This document shows, piece after piece, positions 36,822 to 46,493 of a DNA stretch of 64,000 bases. The stretch lies in NCBI RefSeq assembly GCF_000507185.2, contig NZ_AYTM02000002.1:1449501-1513500 (forward strand), written 5' to 3'. The DNA comes from Pseudomonas syringae KCTC 12500. GTDB lineage: Bacteria > Pseudomonadota > Gammaproteobacteria > Pseudomonadales > Pseudomonadaceae. The translations under genes were made by a program, and so were the position numbers. A model generated the notes under the pieces. The model was given only the letters and a program-made list of their open reading frames with translations, was not told where the DNA came from and did not search any database. Positions within the stretch are counted from its first letter, which is position 1, and every line of letters starts with the position of its first letter.

Positions 36822-37850
36822 TCAACCCAGCGCATCGATCCGCTCATTGATCCACTCGCGGCTGCGCGCCAGCGCCTTGCGCGCCAACGTGGTCGGGAAG
36901 TGGATGAAGCCGTGCGGCGACTCGGGCATGAGGTGCATTTCGACGTCTGCCGAGTTGGCCCAGCGCTCGGCCATTTGCAGTGTGTCATCCAGCAGCGGGT
37001 CGATCTCTCCGACGAACATCAGTGCGGGCGGAAGGCCTGCCAAATCGCCATACAGTGGTGACAATGGCGGTTCACGGCGTTTATCGTCGCTTCGATCAGG
37101 GGTGAGCGCGCGCATGGCGCCGACCATGCCCGGACCATGCAGCACCAGCGTCTCCGGCCCTGCGGTACGCACGCTCTTGGTCCCCGTCAGGTCGTAAACG
37201 CCGTAGTACAGGACTGTACCCACTATGCGCTTGAGCAGATCAGGTCGGCTTTTCAATTTCAGGAGGGTGGCTGCGGCAAGATGCCCGCCAGCGGATTCGC
37301 CGACCACGATAACCGGCAGGCCGGCAAACTCTTCGCAGTCCTTCCCCAACAGCCAGCAGGCGGCAGAAAAGCAGTCCTCCATCAGGCCCTCGATGGCGGT
37401 TGTCACAGCAAGTCGGTAATCAACCGAAACAATGGCCACGTCGCAGGCATTGACCATGCCGACGTTGAGATCATCGTTCATCTGGGCATTGCCGATCACC
37501 CATCCGCCGCCGTGGATGTCGAACACCACGCCCCGGGGTTTGCCTTTGGGGCGGATGATGCGCACGGGCACAGCTACGTTATCCGAGCTGACCGTTCTTT
37601 TTTCGATGCGAAGGTCATGCCCTCCCGGTTTCAGGGCGCTGCCGATCTGCGCTGCACGCAACAGCGCCTGAATCAACCGGGGCGTGACGCGATTGCGAAT
37701 CTGGAAACGCGGCATCCGCGCGAGGGTTTTATTAAACCGTCGTACTTCTACCAACTCTTGCTCACTGGAAGGCCAAGGCTGTTTTGTGTCCAATTTCTGC
37801 TCTCTTGTCAGGCTGACGTATGCGGGGGCGCGCAACGCGATTTGCCCCAC
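36822..37850 (-). CDS. Alpha/beta hydrolase of the hormone-sensitive lipase type, 342 aa
   Basis: The HGGG oxyanion motif (DIHGGGWVIGN) and the nucleophile motif GESAGG mark an HSL-family esterase, with the Asp near VGEID and the His in MPESPHGF completing the triad. These enzymes hydrolyse short esters. The start is probably GTG 37850, with an AGG-type ribosome site upstream. It lies 17 bases after the galactose-dehydrogenase-like gene in the same direction, so the two may be cotranscribed. Substrate unknown. Confidence 0.85.
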   Translation of the reverse strand: MGQIALRAPAYVSLTREQKLDTKQPWPSSEQELVEVRRFNKTLARMPRFQIRNRVTPRLIQALLRAAQIGSALKPGGHDLRIEKRTVSSDNVAVPVRIIRPKGKPRGVVFDIHGGGWVIGNAQMNDDLNVGMVNACDVAIVSVDYRLAVTTAIEGLMEDCFSAACWLLGKDCEEFAGLPVIVVGESAGGHLAAATLLKLKSRPDLLKRIVGTVLYYGVYDLTGTKSVRTAGPETLVLHGPGMVGAMRALTPDRSDDKRREPPLSPLYGDLAGLPPALMFVGEIDPLLDDTLQMAERWANSADVEMHLMPESPHGFIHFPTTLARKALARSREWINERIDALG

Positions 37851-37867
37851 CTGTACCTGAGAGGCTC

Positions 37868-38794
37868 TCAGTCGTAGAACGGTTCAACGGATGCCCGACT
37901 GCCCACGAAAAAACTGTCCGCGACCAGCCGCAACGGTTGCAGGTCCAGGTCACTGGCTTTATCGCCGATCAGCTGTTGGAAGTGGCGATACACCGCGGCG
38001 TACTCGCCCTCCTCCGAAACAGACTGAGGCACGCCATCGATACTCAACAGCGCACCGCCGTTGTCCAGACGCAACGTGCCTTCGGCGCAGCGAATCTCGA
38101 TGCTCCAGAGCTCGTCGTGACCATGGTCGAAATCGAACTCGGCGCGGATATCGAGATGGCGCGTGTCGGACATTTTGATGGACGCAGCGATAGGCGACTG
38201 GCAATTGCTCGGCACGCGCAGTTCGGCAGACTCGACGAACAATGGCAGTGGCACCAGATGCGTCACGATCGACAGGGCATTGATCCCCGGATCGAACACG
38301 CCAAGGCCACCGGGCTGCCAGATCCACGCCTGACCGGGGTGCCATTTGCGCACGTCTTCTTTCCAGTCGATCTGCACGCTCTGCAGGGTGCGGGTGGACA
38401 ACCACTCACGCGCCGCTTCGATACCCTGCGCGTAACGCGAATGCCAGGCGAACAGACCGCTGACGCCCTGCTCTTGCACCTGGGTCACCAACGCCATCGC
38501 CTCACCCAGGGTCGCGCACGGCGGCTTCTCGACCAGCACGTGTTTGCCGGCAGCCAACGCCTCTTGCACCAGGGCAAAGCGACCTTGCGGGGGCGTACAG
38601 AACGCAATCGCGTCGACCTGCGGCCCGCTCGCAAGCAGTTCGCCCAGGGATTTGAAATTCTCTACCCCGGCGCACGGCTGGCCTTGCGTAGCCACGGCCA
38701 CCAGCTCAAACGCGGGGTTGGCGTGGATGGCAGGGACGTGTTGATCCTGCGCAATTTTGCCGTAACCCACCAGACCGAGACGAATCGGTTGCAT
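37868..38794 (-). CDS. Gfo/Idh/MocA oxidoreductase, probable D-galactose 1-dehydrogenase
   Basis: 308 residues with the N-terminal Rossmann motif GLVGYGKIA, then VEKPPCATL, the catalytic EKP segment of the Gfo/Idh/MocA family. The sequence closely resembles what I recall of Pseudomonas galactose 1-dehydrogenase (sugar to lactone using NAD(P)+), the first step of oxidative galactose/arabinose use. The start is ATG 38794, preceded by CAGGAG. The exact sugar cannot be proved from sequence. Confidence 0.82.
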   Translation of the reverse strand: MQPIRLGLVGYGKIAQDQHVPAIHANPAFELVAVATQGQPCAGVENFKSLGELLASGPQVDAIAFCTPPQGRFALVQEALAAGKHVLVEKPPCATLGEAMALVTQVQEQGVSGLFAWHSRYAQGIEAAREWLSTRTLQSVQIDWKEDVRKWHPGQAWIWQPGGLGVFDPGINALSIVTHLVPLPLFVESAELRVPSNCQSPIAASIKMSDTRHLDIRAEFDFDHGHDELWSIEIRCAEGTLRLDNGGALLSIDGVPQSVSEEGEYAAVYRHFQQLIGDKASDLDLQPLRLVADSFFVGSRASVEPFYD

Positions 38795-39095
38795 ACATGA
38801 CTCCTGAGTTTTTGTAGTTATCGTGCGGCACAGTAAACCAGATGTTAATCGTGGTCGGTAAGGGGCATCGGCGCGGGGGCTGTTTTCCTGGCCGATCTCA
38901 CATTCGATAATCTTCAGCGCCCGCTCAGGCCCCTTCGTGAGCAAGCTCAATCCCACCACTACGATTGCGCCGTTCGGGGCGCTTCGCATCCCATTTGGTT
39001 TAACTTCACGGCCGCAGAACCACGCCATCACTCAATAGTCTTAGCCTTGCAGTCATTGCCTTGTATAGTTGCCCTCTTCATCTCAGGAGCTTTCC
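38795..39095. other. Intergenic region, no gene seen
   Basis: Promoter space for the galactose-dehydrogenase-like gene (leftward) and the lipoprotein gene (rightward). Around 38880-38960 there are pieces resembling degenerate REP sequence, but no intact palindrome. No open frame is convincing. Confidence 0.5.
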
Positions 39096-39515
39096 ATGCG
39101 CATTCCTTCTCGCTTGATCGGTGGCGTTCTGGTCGCCACGTTGCTGACTCAGATTTCCGCCTGCGGCAGCATTTTCTATCCTGATCGTCGTGGTCAGATC
39201 GATGGCAAGGTTGACCCGGCGATTGCGGCGCTGGATGCTTTCGCGCTGCTGTTCTATATCGTTCCGGGCGTGATTGCGTTTGCGGTGGACTTCGCCACCG
39301 GCGCGATCTATTACGGGCCCGGCGAGCATGCGCAGATCGATCCGCAAAAGCTGCAAAAGGCGCTCAAGGCTGATGGCAGTGTCGACAACACCAAGCTGCA
39401 AGCCATCATTGAAACCGAGCTGGGCCGTTCCCTGCCGTTGAACGATCCACGCCTGATCCAGCACAAAGGCAGCGTCGAGCAACTGGCAGCACTGGGCCTG
39501 GTCCCGGCTGCCTGA
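39096..39515 (+). CDS. Small lipoprotein (139 aa)
   Basis: Starts at ATG 39096 after TCAGGAG. The N-terminal signal ends in a lipobox (ISACGS), so lipidation at Cys near residue 23 is predicted, followed by a hydrophobic segment (LLFYIVPGVIAFAVDFATGA) and a soluble C-terminal part. Such proteins are widespread and uncharacterised in Pseudomonas. The CDF exporter gene follows 25 bases later and may be cotranscribed. Confidence 0.85.
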   Translation: MRIPSRLIGGVLVATLLTQISACGSIFYPDRRGQIDGKVDPAIAALDAFALLFYIVPGVIAFAVDFATGAIYYGPGEHAQIDPQKLQKALKADGSVDNTKLQAIIETELGRSLPLNDPRLIQHKGSVEQLAALGLVPAA

Positions 39516-39540
39516 TATCGATCCCGTTCAAGGAAGCGTC

Positions 39541-40434
39541 ATGAGCACCACTGCCGAACATTCCCGACTGCTGCGGCTCGCGACGCGGGCCTCGCTGGCG
39601 GTCGCCACGACGCTGATCCTGGCCAAGGGCGTTGCCTGGTGGCTGAGCGGTTCGGTGAGCCTGCTGGCCGGTCTCACCGACTCGCTGCTGGATGGCGCTG
39701 CCTCGTTCCTCAACCTGCTGGCGGTGCATTACGCATTGCGCCCTGCCGATGACGATCATCGCTACGGCCACGGCAAGGCGGAAGCGCTGTCGGGCATGGC
39801 GCAGGCGTTGTTCATCACCGTCAGTGGTGTGCTGATTGCCGTTCAGGCCGTCGAGCGCATCCAGAACCCGGAACCGCTGGGCGCACCGCTGCTGGGCATG
39901 GTGGTGATGGTGGTTTCCATCGCGCTGACGATCGCACTGCTCACTCTGCAATACCGGGTGATCAAGGCGACCGGCTCGGCAGCGATCCGCGCTGATTCGC
40001 TGCACTACCGTTCAGACCTGCTGCTTAACGCCAGCATTCTGGTGGCGCTGACGCTGGCGTATTTCGGCTGGCAGCAGTTGGATGCGTATTTTGGTCTGGG
40101 CATCGCGGTGTATATCTTGTGGAGCGCCTTTCAAATCGCCCGCGAAACGATATCGGTGCTGATGGATGCGGAATTGCCCGCCGATGTCAGTACTCAAATG
40201 CTGGCACTGGCGTGCGAAGTGCCGGGCGTGCTCGGGGCGCATGATCTGCGTACACGAATCTCTGGCAATCACTGGTTTGTGCAGTTGCACCTGGAGCTAC
40301 CGGGTAGCCTGACGCTATCGGTCGCCCATACAATTTGTGATCAGGTGGCTGACGCCATTCACAAGCAATTCCCGAAGGCCGAGGTGTTGGTACACGCCGA
40401 CCCTCAGGAAGTCGTCAAGCAGGCCAGTGCCTGA
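39541..40434 (+). CDS. Cation diffusion facilitator, FieF/YiiP-like metal exporter, 297 aa
   Basis: Six hydrophobic segments with the metal-site motif TDSLLDG in helix 2 and the CDF signature HRYGHGKAEAL, then a cytoplasmic C-terminal domain with His residues (SGNHWFVQLHLE). CDF proteins export Zn(II), Fe(II) or similar ions by proton antiport as dimers. AAGGAAG precedes ATG 39541. FieF is the closest family I recognise; the metal is not certain. Confidence 0.9.
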   Translation: MSTTAEHSRLLRLATRASLAVATTLILAKGVAWWLSGSVSLLAGLTDSLLDGAASFLNLLAVHYALRPADDDHRYGHGKAEALSGMAQALFITVSGVLIAVQAVERIQNPEPLGAPLLGMVVMVVSIALTIALLTLQYRVIKATGSAAIRADSLHYRSDLLLNASILVALTLAYFGWQQLDAYFGLGIAVYILWSAFQIARETISVLMDAELPADVSTQMLALACEVPGVLGAHDLRTRISGNHWFVQLHLELPGSLTLSVAHTICDQVADAIHKQFPKAEVLVHADPQEVVKQASA

Positions 40435-40440
40435 CCGCCA

Positions 40441-41607
40441 TCAGTTGACGCTGTAACCTCGCCCCGCCAGGCACGCGCCCATCGAGCGACGATACAGATC
40501 GACCACGTCAGGCGGCGGCTGGCCGGTGACATTGGCCGGGTCGAAACCGCTTTGCTCCGCAGCCCAGCGGTAGCACTGGTATTTATCCAGCTCGACCTGC
40601 TGCGGGCTCTGCCCGTTTGCAGGGTAGGCCACCGGATCGTAGCCATTGCCCTGCTGTTCGGCCGGCGGAGCCTGATACACGGCTTCGTTCTGCGGCGGAT
40701 TGACCACCACGTAGTCCTGACTGTCCGGCTGGTAGGCGTAATAGGTGCCGGCAGCCAGAAACAGCAGGCTGCTGCCGATCCATACTTCCTGAGAGTAGGA
40801 CGGTAGTCTGCTGACACGCACGCCGTAGGGCGGTGTCACCACGACATAACGCGGGCCTTGCGGGCGATACCAGTAGCCACCCGAGTAGTAATAGTCCTGA
40901 CCACGATAGGGAATACGCGAGTAGCCACCCGGTACGCGATCTATCGCATAGCCAGGCCGATATTGCGGACCTGGCCCCCAGCCATTGCCGTGCCCGTCGG
41001 GACGCCCTTCCCAACGGTCATTGGGGCGACCGTTGCCGGCCTGCCAGTTGCGGTTGTTGCCGCGTGGAATGTCCTGGTAATAGCCCTGACGCGGCGGCTG
41101 GGTTTGCCACGTCTCTTTCGGGCCGCTCTGGATCGGCAGGTTGTCCTGGGCTTGGCGCAACTGCTGACGCTGCTGGTTTTGCTGCTGCTGAATCTGGCGC
41201 TGCTGATCACGCTGTTGCTGCTCGATCTGCTGTTGCTGCTGGCGCTCGATGTTGCGCTGCTGAAGCTGCTGTTGCTGGATCTGCTGCTGTTGCTGACGCT
41301 CGACCTGACGCTGCTGATTCTGCTGCTCCTGAATCTGGCGTTGCTGATTGGTCTGCTGCTGGTTGATCTGCTGTTGCTGCTGACGCTCGACCTGGCGCAG
41401 CTGGTTTTGCTGCTGTTGGATCTGCCGCTGCTGGTTGATCTGCTCTTGAGCACGCTGCTGTTGCTGCTGACGCTGCTGCGCGTTTTCACCAGGGCTGCCG
41501 TAAAGCGGATTGCGCGGTGGTTCATCACGTTCGTCGGCCAGCGCCTGAGCACCGATGCTCAGACACAACAGACTTACACCCGCAAACTGCCAGATGCCAG
41601 ATTTCAT
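40441..41607 (-). CDS. Secreted Gln-rich repeat protein with DUF6515-like C-terminus, 388 aa
   Basis: Starts at ATG 41607 after GAGGAAAG, with a signal peptide (cleavage near AQALADE). Residues about 35-160 are a long Gln/Arg-rich low-complexity stretch of repeating QQRQIQQQQNQ-type units, likely helical or coiled. A Gly/Asn/Pro-rich linker follows, then a Tyr-rich region with YYYSGGYWYRP and a hydrophobic segment IGSSLLFLAAGTYYAY, as in DUF6515 envelope proteins. Probably periplasmic or envelope-bound; function unknown. Confidence 0.85.
   Translation of the reverse strand: MKSGIWQFAGVSLLCLSIGAQALADERDEPPRNPLYGSPGENAQQRQQQQQRAQEQINQQRQIQQQQNQLRQVERQQQQQINQQQTNQQRQIQEQQNQQRQVERQQQQQIQQQQLQQRNIERQQQQQIEQQQRDQQRQIQQQQNQQRQQLRQAQDNLPIQSGPKETWQTQPPRQGYYQDIPRGNNRNWQAGNGRPNDRWEGRPDGHGNGWGPGPQYRPGYAIDRVPGGYSRIPYRGQDYYYSGGYWYRPQGPRYVVVTPPYGVRVSRLPSYSQEVWIGSSLLFLAAGTYYAYQPDSQDYVVVNPPQNEAVYQAPPAEQQGNGYDPVAYPANGQSPQQVELDKYQCYRWAAEQSGFDPANVTGQPPPDVVDLYRRSMGACLAGRGYSVN
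41120..41510 (-). repeat. Imperfect tandem repeats encoding Gln-rich units
   Basis: CTG/TTG-rich DNA repeats within the Gln-rich protein gene, with a period of about 30-36 bases and many near-identical copies. This is low-complexity coding sequence prone to length change. The opposite strand gives a leucine-rich shadow frame. Confidence 0.8.
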
Positions 41608-42000
41608 GCTTTCCTCACTAGAGCGCGGGTTGACGTCATTAAGACTGTTTAAGCGTAGCGCCGTTCTGCGCACTTTATCAGCAGGCAAAGAAAAGGGGAC
41701 CAAATGGCCCCCTTGAGATACTTCGTCCTGGCGCAGCGCTTTTGACGCTGGCTCACCTCATGCCGTCTTCTGGACAGTATGTAGCCCGGGGGCCTGACAC
41801 ACCCTGTCGGGTGGGAGGCCGCGACTGGCCTGATTCGGCGGGTCGCGCTGGACGCTGTGTCCGGGCAGTGATTCTGTTTAAAAGAATAGGCCTGAGGCCG
41901 AGGCAGAAGATTGCTAATATTGCGGATTAAAACATTACTTGCGCAATTTTTGACTTCAGATGAATAATCCAGCGCAATTGAATTGATAATGGGGTGCATC
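41608..42000. other. Divergent intergenic region with a minus-strand terminator-like hairpin
   Basis: Separates the Gln-rich protein gene (leftward) from the Lrp-type regulator (rightward). At 41693-41714 an inverted repeat (AAGGGGACC, loop AAAT, GGCCCCCTT; one mismatch) is followed on the minus strand by TTCTTT, like a rho-independent terminator, although no minus-strand gene precedes it. It may end a small RNA from about 41720-41980 or act in the leader of the Gln-rich gene. Confidence 0.5.
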
Positions 42001-42480
42001 GTGAGCAAGCTCGACAGATACGACCTGAGCATTTTGGCTGAATTGCAACGGGACGCACGGATATCCAACCAGGAATTGGCCGAACGCATTGGTCTGTCGC
42101 CGTCACCCTGCTCGCGCCGGGTCAAGCAACTGGAAGACGACGGTTACATCGTGCGCCAGGTTGCCCTGCTGGATCGCAAGAAACTGGGTCTGAACCTGAC
42201 CGCCTACGTGCTGATCGGTATGGACCGACACACCCCCGAGCGTTTCGAGAACTTTGAGCAGCAGATCCGCAACCTGCCTCAGGTACTGGAATGCAGCCTG
42301 GTGACCGGCATGGACGCGGACTATCAACTGAAAGTGGTGGTGCCGGACATGGATCACTATCAGAAACTGTTGTTGGGCCATCTGACCCGCATCGAAGGCG
42401 TGACCAGCGTCAAATCGAGCTTTGTGCTCAATCAAGTGCTGGCCAGCACCGAAATGCCGCTGACTCACCTGCGTAACTGA
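42001..42480 (+). CDS. Lrp/AsnC-family transcriptional regulator, 159 aa
   Basis: N-terminal helix-turn-helix (NQELAERIGLSPSPCSRRVKQLE) and a C-terminal RAM/AsnC ligand domain, the full-length Lrp layout. I start it at GTG 42001 (MSKLDRYDL) with GGGGTG about ten bases upstream; the open frame from 41983 adds six residues unlike the family. Lrp-type proteins respond to amino acids. Its target is unknown. Confidence 0.9.
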   Translation: MSKLDRYDLSILAELQRDARISNQELAERIGLSPSPCSRRVKQLEDDGYIVRQVALLDRKKLGLNLTAYVLIGMDRHTPERFENFEQQIRNLPQVLECSLVTGMDADYQLKVVVPDMDHYQKLLLGHLTRIEGVTSVKSSFVLNQVLASTEMPLTHLRN

Positions 42481-42493
42481 GCGGGCACCTGCG

Positions 42494-43126
42494 TCACAGT
42501 TTTGCGGCGACTTCCCTGTACTGGCCCTGATCCAGGCCCTCCAGCGTCCAGTCGCCAATCCTGACCCGCACCAGCCGCAGGGTCGGCAAACCGACTGCAG
42601 CAGTCATGCGCCGCACCTGCCGATTGCGCCCTTCCTTGATCACCAGCTCCAGCCAGCTTGTCGGCACGCTCTTGCGAAAGCGCACGGGCGGGTTACGCGG
42701 CCAGAGTTGCGGCTCATCGAGCTGCCGCGCTTCGGCGGGCAAGGTCGGCCCGTCGTTGAGCTGGACACCGTCGCGCAACTGCTGCAACTGCTCATCGCTC
42801 GGCTCGCCTTCGACCTGCACCCAGTAGGTCTTGGCCAGCTTGTGCTTGGGATCGGCAATGCGCGCCTGCAACTGGCCGTCGTTGGTCAATAGCAGCAAAC
42901 CTTCGCTGTCGCGATCCAGGCGCCCAGCCGGATAGATACCGGGGATCTTGATGAAGTCCTTGAGCGTGGCCCGCCCCTCCTCATCGCTGAACTGGGTCAG
43001 TACGTCGAAAGGCTTGTTGAACAGGATCAGCTTCGGCTCGGCCGGTGGCGCTTTGGCGACACGCCGGGCAGCACCTGCCGGTTTGGAGGCAGGACGGCGG
43101 GAAACGGGGCGTTGGGTGCGGGACAT
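42494..43126 (-). CDS. rluE: Ribosomal large subunit pseudouridine synthase E
   Basis: Pseudouridine synthase of the RsuA/RluB/E/F group. The catalytic Asp lies in [17 protein letters not shown], with the conserved [10 protein letters not shown] motif near the C-terminus; there is a basic N-terminal tail but no S4 domain, as in RluE. RluE modifies U2457 of 23S rRNA. The start is ATG 43126; the longer open frame to 43225 runs through the amn terminator. Confidence 0.9.
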   Translation of the reverse strand: MSRTQRPVSRRPASKPAGAARRVAKAPPAEPKLILFNKPFDVLTQFSDEEGRATLKDFIKIPGIYPAGRLDRDSEGLLLLTNDGQLQARIADPKHKLAKTYWVQVEGEPSDEQLQQLRDGVQLNDGPTLPAEARQLDEPQLWPRNPPVRFRKSVPTSWLELVIKEGRNRQVRRMTAAVGLPTLRLVRVRIGDWTLEGLDQGQYREVAAKL

Positions 43127-43151
43127 GAGAATTCGGCAATCGGAAAACAGA

Positions 43152-43173
43152 AAGGGCCACTTTAGTGGCCCTT
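43152..43173 (-). terminator. Rho-independent terminator after amn
   Basis: Perfect 9-base stem AAGGGCCAC/GTGGCCCTT with a 4-base loop, followed on the minus strand by a T-rich run (TCTGTTTTCC). It lies 32 bases after the amn stop and before rluE. Confidence 0.85.
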
Positions 43174-43205
43174 CGTGCAAATACCAATCTATTAACGGCA
43201 AGCCA

Positions 43206-44669
43206 TCAACGGAATGGCGGCTCATCGAAGCTGCGCAGTTTGCGTGAGTGCAGCGAGTTCAGCTCGGTGCGCAGCAGGTCGAGCGCAGCGATACCGATCT
43301 TCAAATGCTGGCTCACCGCACGCTCATAGAACGCATTCGCCGAACCCGGCAGCTTGATTTCGCTGTGCAACGGTTTGTCGGATACGCACAGCAACGTCCC
43401 GTAAGGCACACGCAGGCGATAACCCTGAGCGGCGATGGTGCCACTTTCCATGTCGACCGCCACTGCGCGCGACAGGTTGATCAGCGGACGTTCCTGAGCC
43501 CAGCGCAGTTCCCAGTTACGGTCGTCATAGGTCAACACCGTGCCGGTGCGCAGGCGCTTCTTGAGCTCTTCGCCGCGCTCGCCGGTAATCTGCGCAGCCG
43601 ACTCCTGCAAGGCCAGTTGCACTTCGGCCAGGGCCGGAATCGGGATATGCGGCGGCAGCACACGGTCGAGAATCCCGTCGCGACGCATGTAGGCGTGAGC
43701 CAGCACGTAATCGCCGATGGTCTGCGACTGACGCAGGCCGCCGCAGTGACCGATCATCAGCCAGCAATGCGGACGCAGCACGGCGAGGTGATCGGTGATG
43801 TTCTTGGCGTTGGACGGGCCGACGCCGATATTGACCAGCGTCACGCCGTGACCGTCTTCGGCGATCAGGTGGTAGGCCGGCATCTGATAGCGGTGCCAGA
43901 CCACGCTGGCGACGATGGCCTGGGCTTCGTCCTGGCCCATGCTCTTGTCGACTACCACGTTACCCGGCAGGACCATGCGCACGAAACGCGGGTCTTCGCG
44001 GAGCTTTTCCAGGCCGTGCAGAATGAACTGGTCGACATAGCGATGGTAGTTGGTCAGCAGAATCCACGGCTGTACGTGGCGCCAGTCGCTGCCGGTGTAA
44101 TGCACCAGACGGCGCAGCGAGAAATCCACCCGCGCAGCGTCGAACAGCGCCAGTGGCAGCGGGTCGACATTGGCCCAGTCATACAGGCCGTCGGCAATGC
44201 CATCGGTGGCGGCCGACAGGTCGGTGCTCGGGAACACCCGTGCCAGCGCCGCAGCGGTGACGCCCGTGCCGGCCAGCTCATCGCCCTGCTCGACCACGTA
44301 AGGATAAGGAATGCTCTGCTCGCTCATGCCGACTTCGACCGTTACGGTGAAATCGTTCATCAGCGGGACAAGTTGTTCGAGCAGGTACTTTTTGAAAGCC
44401 TTGGGCTGCGTGACGGTGACGCTGTAAGTACCCGGCAGTTGCACCTTGGCATAGGCGCGCGTGGTCACCGGCACTTCGCCCTGGCATTTGTAGACCAGGC
44501 GCAATTCCGGATAGCTGAATTGCGCGCGCTCTTCGGCGGTGGGTTCTACGCGGTCTTTCAGGTAGCGCTTGAGCGCCTGACTCAGCGCACTGGTGGCGCG
44601 TTCATGCAGCTCGGCGAGCCGCTCTACAGCCTGCTCGGCGGTGTCGACAACAACAAAGGCTTGGGTCAC
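43206..44669 (-). CDS. amn: AMP nucleosidase
   Basis: 487 residues matching Amn: an N-terminal AMP nucleosidase regulatory domain, then a purine-nucleoside-phosphorylase-like catalytic domain with [16 protein letters not shown] and [14 protein letters not shown]. It splits AMP into adenine and ribose 5-phosphate. The start is GTG 44669 with AGGAC upstream. A terminator hairpin follows. Confidence 0.95.
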   Translation of the reverse strand: MTQAFVVVDTAEQAVERLAELHERATSALSQALKRYLKDRVEPTAEERAQFSYPELRLVYKCQGEVPVTTRAYAKVQLPGTYSVTVTQPKAFKKYLLEQLVPLMNDFTVTVEVGMSEQSIPYPYVVEQGDELAGTGVTAAALARVFPSTDLSAATDGIADGLYDWANVDPLPLALFDAARVDFSLRRLVHYTGSDWRHVQPWILLTNYHRYVDQFILHGLEKLREDPRFVRMVLPGNVVVDKSMGQDEAQAIVASVVWHRYQMPAYHLIAEDGHGVTLVNIGVGPSNAKNITDHLAVLRPHCWLMIGHCGGLRQSQTIGDYVLAHAYMRRDGILDRVLPPHIPIPALAEVQLALQESAAQITGERGEELKKRLRTGTVLTYDDRNWELRWAQERPLINLSRAVAVDMESGTIAAQGYRLRVPYGTLLCVSDKPLHSEIKLPGSANAFYERAVSQHLKIGIAALDLLRTELNSLHSRKLRSFDEPPFR

Positions 44670-44721
44670 GATTCATGTCCTGTCTGATCTTGCAGACGTG
44701 CATCGTAACGGGTTCGCGTGC

Positions 44722-46371
44722 TCATGCCACCTGCGGCGAGGCCCTTTGCAGCAATGTTTCTACGTCGACGCCCTTGGGCAATGCGCCATACACTCGCCCG
44801 CTGGACACCAGTCGACCGGCAATGAAGCCGTCACTGACCGCCGCGTTACCCGCTTCCAGCAGCAACTTGCCCTGCAAGGCGATGGCGATGTCTTCGGTCA
44901 GTTGACGGGCGCGGTACTGGATGTCGCCGGTGTCCCGAAACGCGGCCTTGAGCTTGTCGATGTGCGCCGCGAGATGCCGGTCGCCATGCCCGTCGCCCAG
45001 TTCGTCGAACAGCGCATCGAGTGCGCCGGGCTCTTTGGACAGGGTTCGCAGCACATCCAGGCATTGCACGTTGCCGGAGCCTTCCCATGTCGAGTTGACC
45101 GGCGCTTCGCGGTACAAGCGGGGCAGAATGCTGTCCTCGACATAACCGGCGCCGCCCAGGCACTCGGCGGCTTCGTTGATCATGGCCGGGGCGCGCTTGC
45201 AGATCCAGTATTTGCCCACTGCCGTGATCAGGCGCACGAAACGCTTTTCGTGATCATCATCCTGGTGGTCAAGCGCGCGCCCCATCCGCAGGGTCAGGGC
45301 CAGCGCGGCCTCGCTTTCCAGTGCCAGGTCAGCCAGCACGTTCTGCATCAACGGCTGCTCGGCGAGCAACCGACCACTGACCGCACGGTGCGCGCAATGA
45401 TGCGTTGCCTGGGTCAGCGCCTGACGCATCAGGGCACTGGAGCCGATCATGCAGTCGAAACGGGTCATGGCGACCATTTCGATGATGGTCGGCACGCCGC
45501 GCCCTTCCTCACCGATCATCCATGCCAGCGCGCCGCGAAACTCGACCTCGCTGGAGGCGTTGGACCAGTTGCCGAGCTTGTTTTTCAGCCGCTGAATGTA
45601 AAACTCGTTACGCGTATCGTCCGGCCGGTGGCGCGGCAGCAAAAAACAACTGAGGCCCTTGTCGGTCTGCGCCAGGGCCAGGAAGGCATCGCACATGGGC
45701 GCCGAGCAGAACCACTTATGGCCGACCAGTTCGTAGGCCTGGCCGGGGCCGCCTGCCCCCACCGGGAGCGCACGCGTAGTATTGGCGCGCACGTCGGTGC
45801 CGCCCTGCTTCTCGGTCATGGCCATGCCGATGGTCGCGCCGTTCTTGTGCGCAATGCCCACGTTGCGTGGATCGTACTCAGTCGACAGGACCTTGGGCAG
45901 CCAGATTTCAGCCAGGTCCGGTTGCAACTTGAGTGCCGGAACGCTGGCGAAGGTCATGGTCAGCGGACAGCCGCTGCCGGGGTCTGCCTGGGTATGCAGA
46001 TAACTCATGGCCGCGCGTGCGACATGCGCACCGGGCTGCGGATCGGTCCATGGCAACGATGGGATGCCATGCGCGATGGCAGCGCTCATCAACTGGTGAT
46101 ACGCCGGGTGGAATTCGACCAGGTCTATGCGGTGCCCGTAACGGTCATGGCTGGCAAACTCGGGCTTGTGCCGATTGGCCAGAAAGCCCGCTGCCATCAA
46201 CGGGCCACCTGCCAGCGCACCGTAGGCGTCGATACGCGGCTGCGCCCAGCCCGCCCCGAATCGGCTGTTCCATTCCTGAAGCGGCACGTCGATACGGTAA
46301 AGGTTTGCCCCGTCGAGCGGCGGCGGTTGATTGGTGACTTCGTGGGTTTCGGCGAATTGATTCAGGTTCAT
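44722..46371 (-). CDS. AidB-like acyl-CoA dehydrogenase, 549 aa
   Basis: Acyl-CoA dehydrogenase family protein with the AidB arrangement: a long N-terminal segment, MTEKQGGTDVR (flavin region) at about 215-225, and the C-terminal helical part with CLGGAGYVED and EGSGNVQCLDVLR. AidB in E. coli belongs to the adaptive response to alkylation and has isovaleryl-CoA dehydrogenase activity. A ribosome site GGAGAT precedes ATG 46371. The true substrate is not clear. Confidence 0.9.
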   Translation of the reverse strand: MNLNQFAETHEVTNQPPPLDGANLYRIDVPLQEWNSRFGAGWAQPRIDAYGALAGGPLMAAGFLANRHKPEFASHDRYGHRIDLVEFHPAYHQLMSAAIAHGIPSLPWTDPQPGAHVARAAMSYLHTQADPGSGCPLTMTFASVPALKLQPDLAEIWLPKVLSTEYDPRNVGIAHKNGATIGMAMTEKQGGTDVRANTTRALPVGAGGPGQAYELVGHKWFCSAPMCDAFLALAQTDKGLSCFLLPRHRPDDTRNEFYIQRLKNKLGNWSNASSEVEFRGALAWMIGEEGRGVPTIIEMVAMTRFDCMIGSSALMRQALTQATHHCAHRAVSGRLLAEQPLMQNVLADLALESEAALALTLRMGRALDHQDDDHEKRFVRLITAVGKYWICKRAPAMINEAAECLGGAGYVEDSILPRLYREAPVNSTWEGSGNVQCLDVLRTLSKEPGALDALFDELGDGHGDRHLAAHIDKLKAAFRDTGDIQYRARQLTEDIAIALQGKLLLEAGNAAVSDGFIAGRLVSSGRVYGALPKGVDVETLLQRASPQVA

Positions 46372-46493
46372 GAGTCATCTCCGGCCTGCGTACACACGCA
46401 ATATGCACACAGTGAATCACGCACCCGCCCCTCGCAAAAGTGCCGTAGCCGCCTAACCGCCGGCGCTTTCAGCTGATGACGCTATAAGGCCGC

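Noticed and set aside
41130..41500. Repeats at 41.1-41.5 kb as a CRISPR array
   Set aside because: The repeats have no unique spacers, are in frame, and encode Gln-rich protein within a gene having a signal peptide and ribosome site.
43248..44687. 479-codon plus-strand frame opposite amn (and a similar 627-codon one at 44593-46476 opposite the acyl-CoA dehydrogenase)
   Set aside because: Both mirror well-conserved minus-strand genes and show no protein family features.
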